Positions 23,572-31,120 of a stretch of DNA of 64,000 bases are shown in pieces (the first letter of the stretch is position 1; the number at the start of each line of letters is the position of its first letter). Both the position numbers and the translations under genes were made by a program. A model generated the notes under the pieces. That model saw nothing but the letters and a program-made list of their open reading frames with translations. It was not told where the DNA came from and did no database searches. The stretch is from the NCBI RefSeq assembly GCF_027257195.1, contig NZ_JAPDFS010000001.1, positions 518,048 through 582,047 on the forward strand. Reading direction: 5' to 3'. This DNA comes from Halorubrum sp. F4 (GTDB taxonomy: Archaea > Halobacteriota > Halobacteria > Halobacteriales > Haloferacaceae).

Positions 23572-24366
23572 CTAGAACGTGTCCGTGAACTTGCCGCGCC
23601 GGAAGAGATCGATCTCCTGGGCCGTCGACCCGGGGCGCGTCGCCGCGAACGCGACCGCCTCCGCGACCTCCTCGGGCTCGGTGACGCTGCCGGGTTCGAA
23701 CCGCTCCTCGAAGGGCTCGCCCTCCTCGCTGCCGAACTCGGTTCGGACCTCGGAGGGGTTGACCACGGAGACGGCCACGTCGTCGTCGCCGACCTGCGCG
23801 GCGACGCTGTGGGCGAACCCCCGAACCCACCACTTGCTCGCGGCGTAGACGGGATTGAACGAACGCGGGAACCTCCCGGCGAAGCTCCCGACGACGACGA
23901 GCGTCCCCGTGGCCTCCCGCAGGTGCGGGAGCGCCTCGCGGGTGAGGAAGAACGTCCCGTCCACGTTGGTCTCCTGCATCGTGAAGTACTCCTCGTCGGT
24001 CATCGTCTCCACGTCGCCGCCGCGGCCAACTCCGGCGTTGGCGACGACGACGTCGAGCCCGCCGAACCGGTCGACCGCCGACTCGACCGCCGCCGCCGAG
24101 GTCTCCCGCTCACGAACGTCGCCGTCGACGACGACCGCCTCGACGCCGTACTCCGTCTCGACGGTCTCGGCGATCCCCTCGAGTCGCTTCCGTCGCCGCG
24201 CCAGCAACGCGAGGTCCGCGCCGCGCGACGCGAGCGCGTGGGCGGTCGCCTCGCCGATCCCGGAGCTCGCGCCCGTGATCAGGGCGGCGGCGTCGTCGAG
24301 TGCGGTGTCCGGTGTCGAAGCGTCCGGCGTCAAATCTCCCGCCGTCGATGTGTCGTCCGCAGTCAT
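23572..24366 (-). CDS. short-chain dehydrogenase/reductase (SDR)
   Basis: 264 residues. NAD(P)-binding TGASSGIGEA (about 31-40), the NAG motif in VVANAGVG, catalytic serine in VVVGSFAG and YxxxK in YAASKWW. The first 25 residues are a Thr/Asp-rich extension. Classical SDR of unknown substrate, in the group with YdfG-like serine/3-hydroxy acid dehydrogenases. The start MTADD is preferred to an ATG 11 codons upstream (24399). It follows the GH13 gene in the same direction after 79 bp. Confidence 0.88.
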   Translation of the reverse strand: MTADDTSTAGDLTPDASTPDTALDDAAALITGASSGIGEATAHALASRGADLALLARRRKRLEGIAETVETEYGVEAVVVDGDVRERETSAAAVESAVDRFGGLDVVVANAGVGRGGDVETMTDEEYFTMQETNVDGTFFLTREALPHLREATGTLVVVGSFAGRFPRSFNPVYAASKWWVRGFAHSVAAQVGDDDVAVSVVNPSEVRTEFGSEEGEPFEERFEPGSVTEPEEVAEAVAFAATRPGSTAQEIDLFRRGKFTDTF

Positions 24367-24532
24367 GGGTACGGACCCCACGTCGGACGGCGGGGACATA
24401 ACGGTCGGGTGTGAGAACCGATCTCATCAGGTGGCTTCGGATTCCTTCGGTCCGTACCGGGTCGGCTTCGGATCCGTTCCGTGGCTTCGAGTTCCTTCGA
24501 GAACCCTCCCGGGGAGGCTTGCGCGGGTCGCC

Positions 24533-24540
24533 ATATTCAA
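24533..24540 (+). promoter_or_regulatory. TATA-like element of the Lrp-aminotransferase operon
   Basis: ATATTCAA, 25-32 bp before the ATG at 24565; leaderless promoter. Confidence 0.45.
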
Positions 24541-24564
24541 ACCGTCACCCCGCGACGTGTCGGT

Positions 24565-25053
24565 ATGGACGCCGAGCGCGAGGTACTCGACGTGTTGGCG
24601 CGGAACGCTCGCGAGGACATCGAGGACATCGCGGCCCAGACGGGCCTCGACGCGGACGCGGTGGAGGACGCCATCGCGTCGCTCGAGGCGGACGGCGTGG
24701 TTCACGGCTACCAGGCCGTCGTCGACTGGGACCGCACGGAGGTCGGGAAGATCCGTGCGATCGTCGAGATCAACGTCGAGCTCGACCGCGAGACCGGCTA
24801 CGAGCAGGTCGCCGACCGGATCGCGAAGTTCCCCGCGGTCGACGCGTTACATCTCGTCTCCGGCGACTACGACTTCGCCGTCGAGGTGCTCGGCGGGTCG
24901 ATGCAGGACGTCTCGCGATTCATCTCCGAGCAGGTCGCGCCGATGCCGGAGGTCACTCAGACGGTCACCCACTACATCATGGAGACGTACAAGGACGGCG
25001 GGGTCCGCTTCGCCGACGGCGACGACGACGACCGGCTCTCCGTCTCGCCATGA
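24565..25053 (+). CDS. Lrp/AsnC-family transcriptional regulator
   Basis: 162 residues: an N-terminal helix-turn-helix (REDIEDIAAQTGLDADAVEDAIASLEADGVVHGY, about 15-50) and a C-terminal RAM/AsnC ligand-binding domain (VGKIRAIVEINVEL... DALHLVSGDYDFAVEVLG). Family members sense amino acids. Its stop overlaps the start of the aminotransferase gene (ATGA), a widely conserved pairing in haloarchaea, so it probably controls that gene in response to an amino acid. Confidence 0.93.
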   Translation: MDAEREVLDVLARNAREDIEDIAAQTGLDADAVEDAIASLEADGVVHGYQAVVDWDRTEVGKIRAIVEINVELDRETGYEQVADRIAKFPAVDALHLVSGDYDFAVEVLGGSMQDVSRFISEQVAPMPEVTQTVTHYIMETYKDGGVRFADGDDDDRLSVSP

Positions 25054-26192
25054 GGACGGCCGACCGCGCCCGCGAACTCCCCGAATCGGGGATCCGGAAG
25101 TTCTTCGAGCTGGCGGAGGCGCGCGACGACGTCATCTCGCTCGGCGTCGGCGAGCCCGACTTCTCCGCGCCGTGGGCCGCGCGCAACGCCGCCATCGGCG
25201 GGCTCGAACGCGGGCGGACCTCCTACACCGCCAACCGCGGAACTGCGGAGCTCCGCGAGGCGATCGCGACCCACCACGAGGGGTACGACCAGTCGTACGA
25301 CCCCGGCGAGGAGGTCCTCGTGACGACGGGCGCGAGCGAGGCGGTCGACTTAGCGTTCCGGACGCTCGTCGACCCCGGCGACGCCGTGGCGATCCACGAG
25401 CCGACCTACATCTCCTATGCCCCGGGCGTCGAACTCGCGGGCGGCGAGCCGCTGTCGGTGCCGACGCGCGCCGCGGACGACTTCGCGCTCACTCGCGAGC
25501 GGCTGGCGGCGGCCGGCGCCGAGGAGGCCGACCTGCTCGTCCTCTGTTACCCGAACAACCCGACCGGCGCGACCATGACGGACGCGGAGCTCGCCGAGGT
25601 GGCGGCGTTCTGCCGCGAGCACGACCTCCGGGTCGTCGCCGACGAGATATACTCGGCGCTCACCTACGGGGCCGACCACGCGTCGATCGCGACCCAGCCG
25701 GGGATGCGCGAGCGAACCGTCGTCGTCAACGGCTTCTCGAAGGCGTACGCGATGACGGGGCTCCGGCTCGGCTACGCGCTCGGGCCGGCGGACGCCATCG
25801 ACGCGATGAACCGGATCCACCAGTACACCATGCTCTCCGCGCCGACGACGGCTCAGGTCGCGGCACTGGAGGCGCTCCGGAGCTGTGACGACGAGGTCCG
25901 CGAGATGGTCGACGAGTACAACCGCCGCCGCCGGCTCGTCGTCTCCCGGTTCAACGAGATGGGACTCGACACGTTCGAGCCCGGCGGGGCGTTCTACGCG
26001 TTCCCCGAGTGTGGCGGCGACGACGAGGCGTTCGCCGAGGAGCTGTTGGAGGCGGAGGGCGTCGCGGTCGTCCCCGGCTCCGTCTTCGGCGCGGGCGGCG
26101 AGGGGCACCTCCGGGTGTCGTACGCGACCTCGATGCGCGAGTTGAAGGAGGCCACCGACCGGATCGCGACGTTCGTCGAGGGGCGGGACTGA
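25050..26192 (+). CDS. class I/II aminotransferase (aspartate/aromatic type)
   Basis: 380 residues, fold-type I PLP enzyme. ISLGVGEPDF (N-terminal arm), CYPNNPTGATM, VADEIYSALTY and VVNGFSKAYAMTGLRLGY with Schiff-base lysine K231, then an Arg near the C terminus (HLRVSYATS) for the substrate carboxylate. Closest in pattern to archaeal aspartate/aromatic amino acid aminotransferases. Translationally coupled to the Lrp regulator. Confidence 0.92.
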   Translation: MRTADRARELPESGIRKFFELAEARDDVISLGVGEPDFSAPWAARNAAIGGLERGRTSYTANRGTAELREAIATHHEGYDQSYDPGEEVLVTTGASEAVDLAFRTLVDPGDAVAIHEPTYISYAPGVELAGGEPLSVPTRAADDFALTRERLAAAGAEEADLLVLCYPNNPTGATMTDAELAEVAAFCREHDLRVVADEIYSALTYGADHASIATQPGMRERTVVVNGFSKAYAMTGLRLGYALGPADAIDAMNRIHQYTMLSAPTTAQVAALEALRSCDDEVREMVDEYNRRRRLVVSRFNEMGLDTFEPGGAFYAFPECGGDDEAFAEELLEAEGVAVVPGSVFGAGGEGHLRVSYATSMRELKEATDRIATFVEGRD

Positions 26193-26275
26193 CGACGACG
26201 TTCGTCGCTTCTCATTGGCACTCACCCACAAGATTGAATAGTTGACACGAAGATCGGGACCGCAGGTGATCGCTC

Positions 26276-27013
26276 GTGTCCACCGTGATCGGTCCGATAA
26301 CTGAAAGGATGGTCGGGTTGGCTCTCGCCGGCGTCGGAGGACTTCTCGGCGTCTATCTCGTGGTCTGGGGGATCAACGGACTCAGACGAACGGTCGCGGT
26401 CTGGGCGAGCGATCCGATCCCGATCGGCGAGGCGCACCTCGCCGACGGGACGATCGAGGTCGAGGGGACCGCCGAACCGCTGTCCGGGACCCTCCGGTCG
26501 CCGTACGACAACGCCCAGTGTCTGGCGTACAGCTACTCGAAGAAACGGAAGGAGCGGGAGAAGAACGAGGACGGCGAGTACGAGACGAAGTGGCGAACGC
26601 TCGATTCGGGAAGCGACTCGGTCCCGTTTCTGGCCGACGACGACACGGGATCGATCCCGGTCAAGCCCGCCGCCGCGACCCTCGGATTGGACACCGAGTA
26701 CAGCAGTCGACGCGGCGACATCAAGAAGACGGAGAACCGCATCGATCCCGGCGACGGCGTCCACGTGATCGGACAGAAGATCCCCGCGGTCGAATCCGAC
26801 GCCGACCTCGGCGACGCGCGGGCGTACATCGGCGACGGCGAGGAGACCCCGACGTTTCGGGTCACGAACGGGGGCGAACTGGAGACCGTCGTCCGGATGT
26901 TCGGTCGATCCGCGGGCAGCATCGTGCTCGGCACGGTCCTCGTCGGCATGTTCGGGTACGCACTTCTCACGGAGTTCCCCGGGGTCGCCGCCGCGATCGG
27001 CGTGACCGTCTGA
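26276..27013 (+). CDS. GIDE-domain-like membrane protein
   Basis: 245 residues, GTG start. One membrane helix at about 13-32 (LALAGVGGLLGVYLVVWGI) and another near the C terminus (about 210-235). The soluble part between them (GTAEPLSGTLRSPYDNAQCLAYSY ... VKPAAATLGLD ... GDGVHVIGQ) resembles the GIDE domain of mitochondrial MUL1/MAPL-like proteins, but there is no RING finger. Haloarchaeal relatives exist; the function is unknown. It is convergent with the nosY end of the nos cluster (29 bp gap). Confidence 0.65.
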   Translation: MSTVIGPITERMVGLALAGVGGLLGVYLVVWGINGLRRTVAVWASDPIPIGEAHLADGTIEVEGTAEPLSGTLRSPYDNAQCLAYSYSKKRKEREKNEDGEYETKWRTLDSGSDSVPFLADDDTGSIPVKPAAATLGLDTEYSSRRGDIKKTENRIDPGDGVHVIGQKIPAVESDADLGDARAYIGDGEETPTFRVTNGGELETVVRMFGRSAGSIVLGTVLVGMFGYALLTEFPGVAAAIGVTV

Positions 27014-27042
27014 CCCGGAAGTCCGACCCCGTCGACGCCGGG

Positions 27043-28026
27043 TCAGACCCGCTTTCGACGGAGCGCGACCGCGGAGACGATGCCGGCGAGCACGACCCAC
27101 ACGAGCAGCGACGCGAGGAGGATCCCGGTCGAGAGCCCGCTTCCCTCGAGCGCCGCCGCGAGGCCGGCGCTCGCCGCCTCGGTGGGCGCGAGCGCGAGCA
27201 GGCGATACGTCGCGACCGGGTTCGAGACGACCATCGCGGCGACGAGGTCGCCGGCCCCCTCGAACGCCGAGAGCACGCCGAGCGCGAGCAGGTCGTGGAC
27301 CAGCGCGGTCCACACCCAGACGAGCAGCGCGCCGGCGAGCGCGAACGTCGAGGTGGGCGCGAGCGCGGAGATCGCCACGCCGACCCCGAGGAGCGCGACC
27401 GCGACTGCGACCGTGGCAGCCAGGAACCACGCGAACGTCGGCCAGCCCGCCAGTCCGAACTCCCGCAACAGGAGCAGTCCCGGGACGCCGAACCCGAGGA
27501 CGACGGCGCTCCCGAGGACGGCCGCGCGCCCGGCGAGGATCCCGAGGGCGGTCTCCGCGCGCGAGACGGGCAGCGTCAGGAGCACGCCCAGTCGCCCGCG
27601 CTCGGCCGCGCCGACGATCGCGCCGTGGCCGAACGCCAGCGCCGCGAGCGGCACGAGGAACGTCGCCAGCTCGACGTAGCTCGCGATCACGGGGTCGTAC
27701 CCGCTCGGCGCGACGCTCGACCCACTGAACGTCGCCAGCAGGACGGCGAAGACCGCGAGCAGGACCGTCAGTCCGAGCGCCCAGCCGCGCCGGACCGTCA
27801 GCCGTGCCTCGCGGCGCGCGAGCCGGAGGACGACCCCCGGACGGGGCAGCCCGCCGAGGAGACGGGCGAGGACCGATGCGTCCGCGGCGGTCTCGCCCGT
27901 CGCCGTCGAGTCGGCCACGGGCTCGGCCGCGCTCGTGCTCGCCTTCGCGTCGTCGACGGCGACCCCGCCGTCCGGGATCCCCTCGTCCGGCTCGTCGAGG
28001 GCGTCCCCCTCGCGGCGGTCAGGCAT
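27043..28026 (-). CDS. nosY: ABC transporter permease of the nos cluster (NosY)
   Basis: 327 residues: a 60-residue acidic N terminus, then about six membrane helices. FGHGAIVGAAERGRLGVLLTLPVSRAETALG is the cytoplasmic loop typical of NosY/ABC-2 permeases. With NosF and NosD it supports maturation of the CuZ centre of N2O reductase, probably by exporting a sulfur or copper-related component. It overlaps the nosF stop by 8 bp. ATG 28026 is chosen; GTG at 28035 is possible. Confidence 0.88.
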   Translation of the reverse strand: MPDRREGDALDEPDEGIPDGGVAVDDAKASTSAAEPVADSTATGETAADASVLARLLGGLPRPGVVLRLARREARLTVRRGWALGLTVLLAVFAVLLATFSGSSVAPSGYDPVIASYVELATFLVPLAALAFGHGAIVGAAERGRLGVLLTLPVSRAETALGILAGRAAVLGSAVVLGFGVPGLLLLREFGLAGWPTFAWFLAATVAVAVALLGVGVAISALAPTSTFALAGALLVWVWTALVHDLLALGVLSAFEGAGDLVAAMVVSNPVATYRLLALAPTEAASAGLAAALEGSGLSTGILLASLLVWVVLAGIVSAVALRRKRV

Positions 28027-28756
28027 CGCGACCACCTCCGGTGAGCGAGACGAACGCCCCCTCGAGTCCGTCCTCGTGGCCCTCGGCGAGCTCGTCTAGG
28101 GTTCCCTCCGCGAGGAGCCGGCCGTCGTCGACGATCCCGACCCGGTCACAGACCCGCTCGACCTCCCGGAGCGCGTGCGACGCCAGGAGGACGGTGGCGT
28201 TCGTCCCGTCGCGGACACGGGTCAGGACCTCCCGGAGCGCGGCCACGCCGTTCGGATCGAGCCCCGCGGTCGGCTCGTCGAGGAGGAGCACCGACGGGTT
28301 CGCCAACAGGGCGGCAGCCAGTCCGAGCCGGCGGCGCATACCCTTCGAGTATCCCCCGATCGGGCGGTCGATCGCGTCGGCGAGCCCGACGGTCGCGGCC
28401 GCGCCCTCGATCCGCTCGACCACGTCCGCGGGGCCGGACCCGACCCCGCGAACGTCTGCGTGGAACGCGAGCGTCTCCCGGCCCGTCTCGCCGGGCGGGA
28501 AGCCGGGGCGCTCCGGGAGGAACCCGATGTCCTCGCGGACCCGCCAGCCGACCGCCGCGGCGTCGCGGCCGCCGACGACGACGCGGCCCGCGTCGGGGCG
28601 CTCGTGGCCGGCGACCAGCCGGAACAGCGTGGACTTGCCCGCGCCGTTGGTGCCGACGAGGCCGTACGCGTCGCCGGGCTCGACCGTGAAGTCGACCCCG
28701 GCGAGGGCCTCGAGGTCGCCGTACCGTCTGTGGACGTCGTGGATGTCGATTCGCAT
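28019..28756 (-). CDS. nosF: ABC transporter ATP-binding protein of the nos cluster (NosF)
   Basis: 245 residues. Walker A GTNGAGKST (about 35-43), signature YSKGMRRRLGLA (a YSKGM variant usual in NosF/ABC-2 exporters), Walker B VLLLDEPTAGLDP and H-loop ASHAL. Drives NosY. Two bases separate its ATG from the nosD stop, and it overlaps nosY, so D-F-Y form one translational unit. Confidence 0.92.
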   Translation of the reverse strand: MRIDIHDVHRRYGDLEALAGVDFTVEPGDAYGLVGTNGAGKSTLFRLVAGHERPDAGRVVVGGRDAAAVGWRVREDIGFLPERPGFPPGETGRETLAFHADVRGVGSGPADVVERIEGAAATVGLADAIDRPIGGYSKGMRRRLGLAAALLANPSVLLLDEPTAGLDPNGVAALREVLTRVRDGTNATVLLASHALREVERVCDRVGIVDDGRLLAEGTLDELAEGHEDGLEGAFVSLTGGGRDA

Positions 28757-28758
28757 GG

Positions 28759-30276
28759 TCAGTGGTGTTCGTCTCCGGGGTCGTCGTCGTACTCCACGGC
28801 CGGGTCGACGGCCGCGGCGTACGGGCGATACGGCTCGACGTCGTGGGAGGGGGACGCGAGCGGCCGGTGGTCGACGATCCCCGCGGCCTCGACGACCGGG
28901 AACCGGCTCTCGACCAGCCGGATCGCGTCGAAGGCGGGGCCGTTCGCGAAGACGGCGGCGGTCGGGTGCTCCTGGACGAGTCGCTCCGCCGCGCCCGCCG
29001 GCCGGTGTCTGGCGTCGCCGACGCCGTCGTCGTCGCTGTCGGCCACGCGGGCGTCCGACCAGTAGTTCCCGCCGTCCGTCCCGTTCCACGCCAGCAGCTC
29101 GCGGGTCGTCGTCAGGACCTGTTCGTCGTTGCCGACGAAGTCGTTGCCAACGACCGCGGTCCCCTGGGTGTCGGCGCTGTGGTGGACGCCGACGCCGTTC
29201 GCGTACACGAGGTTGTTCCGCAGCTCGTTGTTCTGGGCGTTGTAGAGGAAGACGCCGTTCCCGTTGGCGACGAGGTCGTTCCCGCGGACGACGCTGTCCT
29301 CTATCTCCTTGAGCAGGATCCCGTGGCCGCTCTTCCCGCGGTTCGCGACCGCGGTGTTGTTCACGGCCTCGACGCCCTCGCTCACCATCAACGCGTAGCC
29401 CACGTCGTTGTCGGCGGCGACGTTGTCCGCGAGGCGATTGTCGTCCGAGTACATGTAGTGGACGCCGTACCGCAGGTCCCACAGGGTGTTCCCGGTCGTC
29501 TCGACCCCCGAGGCCCACGAGAAGTAGATCCCGTCGCGGACCCCGGTGATCTCGTTGTTCCGGATCTCGCTGCCAGTCGTCTCCCAGAGGTTGATCCCGT
29601 TGCCGCGGTCGACGAACCGCGCGTCCGCGGTGCCCTCGATCCGCGAGTCGCGGACGGTCACCTCGTCCGCACCGTTCACCCAGACGCCGAACGCGACGTC
29701 GGTGAGGTACAGCTCCGACAGGGTCGTGCCGTCTGCCTCCTCGGCGAGGAACACGCCCGCGTCCTCCGACTCGAGGTCCGCGCCGGAGTCGTGGAGCCGG
29801 ATCCCCTCGACGGTGACGTTCTCCGCGCGGACCGCGATCACGGTGTCCTCGCCGCCGCCGTCGATCATCGCGACGTCAGGTCCCGCGCCGCGGAGGGCCA
29901 CGTTCCGCGTGTCGACGACGACGGTCTCCTCGGGTTCGAAGACGCCCGCGATCTCGACGGTGTCGCCCGGCTCCGCGGCGTCGACGGCGGCGGCCAGGTC
30001 GTCGTAGGTTCCGACCGCCTCGCCGTCGCTCACGACCGTCGCGGCCCCCGGCTCCGTCGGCGGGTCGGGGTCGTACGTCGGGGTCTCGACGACGGGATCG
30101 TCCGCCGCGTTCGGCGCGTCCGGCACGCCGCCGGCCGTTCCTCCGTCAACGTCAACCCCTCCGCCGACGCCCGCCGCCGCGACCGCGCAGCCGAGGACGA
30201 GCGCGGCGACGACCGCGGCCGCGAGCAACACCGCAGGGGCCGGAACGAGCCGACCGACCGGGGAAAGGCGGGACAT
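28759..30276 (-). CDS. nosD: NosD copper-maturation protein (parallel beta-helix)
   Basis: 505 residues. A hydrophobic export signal at about 14-35, an acidic linker, then a right-handed parallel beta-helix made of repeats such as RDSRIEG, SEIRNNEITG, ETTGNTLW, NRLADNVAADN and DSVVRGNDLVANGNG (NosD/CASH domain). It acts outside the membrane with NosF and NosY in assembling the CuZ cluster of NosZ. There is a highly charged C terminus (EYDDDPGDEHH). It starts 4 bp after the membrane-protein stop. Confidence 0.92.
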   Translation of the reverse strand: MSRLSPVGRLVPAPAVLLAAAVVAALVLGCAVAAAGVGGGVDVDGGTAGGVPDAPNAADDPVVETPTYDPDPPTEPGAATVVSDGEAVGTYDDLAAAVDAAEPGDTVEIAGVFEPEETVVVDTRNVALRGAGPDVAMIDGGGEDTVIAVRAENVTVEGIRLHDSGADLESEDAGVFLAEEADGTTLSELYLTDVAFGVWVNGADEVTVRDSRIEGTADARFVDRGNGINLWETTGSEIRNNEITGVRDGIYFSWASGVETTGNTLWDLRYGVHYMYSDDNRLADNVAADNDVGYALMVSEGVEAVNNTAVANRGKSGHGILLKEIEDSVVRGNDLVANGNGVFLYNAQNNELRNNLVYANGVGVHHSADTQGTAVVGNDFVGNDEQVLTTTRELLAWNGTDGGNYWSDARVADSDDDGVGDARHRPAGAAERLVQEHPTAAVFANGPAFDAIRLVESRFPVVEAAGIVDHRPLASPSHDVEPYRPYAAAVDPAVEYDDDPGDEHH

Positions 30277-30280
30277 GGAC

Positions 30281-31051
30281 TCACACCTCCGTTCCGGACC
30301 GATCGGCGGTCGGGGTCGGTTCGTCGTCCTCCACCGGTCGGTCGCGTCCGGACTCGTCCGGGCCGTCGCCCCTGCCGCGAGAGATCCGGTCCCGGAGCGC
30401 CCCGAACCCCTCGCCGATCGTGACTCGCGAGTCGCGCAACAGGAACGCGACCACGAGCAGGAGGAACCCGAATCCCGCCAGGTAGCCCCCGGGGCCGAAC
30501 CACGCGACGCCGCTGATGTTGGCGATCTGATACCCGCCCAAGAGCGGCGGCGTGAACTCGGCGACGCCGACGACCGGCGCGTCCTCGCCGAGCGCGTGGC
30601 CGGCCTGGTAGAGCCGGTACTGGACGATCGCGAACGTGCCGACGAAGGCGACCGTGGCACCGATCAGCTGTCCGAACAATCCGAGCCGGAGCTTCCGCTC
30701 GGTCGGCGCGACCGCGACGAACACCCCCGCGGCCGCCACCGCGAGGAACACCACCGGCCCCAGGATCCACTCCGGCGCGGCGATCGCCTCCGGATGGACC
30801 GCGTAGTTCGGCTCGACGAACACCGGATCGGGGTAGTAGAACCCGACGTAGTGGTTGAGCGCCTGGACCTCGGCGTAGTCGCCGCCGAGCCGCGGGTACG
30901 CGTAGAGCGTGACCAGCAGGCCCTCCGGGTACTGGGGCGCTTCGAAGGCGATCCGCCAGACGGGCACCGTGAGCGCGACGACGAACATGGCCGCCGCCGT
31001 CACGGGCAGGGCCCGTCTGAGCTCTCTCAGTCGGTCGAGTGGGGCTGTCAT
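30281..31051 (-). CDS. conserved membrane protein of the nos cluster
   Basis: 256 residues with about four membrane helices (near 17-35, 93-112, 128-147 and 188-208). Between the first two lies a long outward loop containing YAYPRLGGDYAEVQALNHYVGFYYPDP, with one conserved-looking His (HYVGF). The C-terminal 40 residues are charged. It sits between nosZ and nosD where other organisms have nosL, nosR or cytochrome genes. It may be an electron-transfer or copper-handling partner; this is only suggested by position. Confidence 0.7.
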   Translation of the reverse strand: MTAPLDRLRELRRALPVTAAAMFVVALTVPVWRIAFEAPQYPEGLLVTLYAYPRLGGDYAEVQALNHYVGFYYPDPVFVEPNYAVHPEAIAAPEWILGPVVFLAVAAAGVFVAVAPTERKLRLGLFGQLIGATVAFVGTFAIVQYRLYQAGHALGEDAPVVGVAEFTPPLLGGYQIANISGVAWFGPGGYLAGFGFLLLVVAFLLRDSRVTIGEGFGALRDRISRGRGDGPDESGRDRPVEDDEPTPTADRSGTEV

Positions 31052-31120
31052 GGCGTGTGTTCCGGGGTGGTGGCGTGGATCGGACGCGTTCAGCGGCCCG
31101 ACGGTTCGTCGCTCGGTGCC

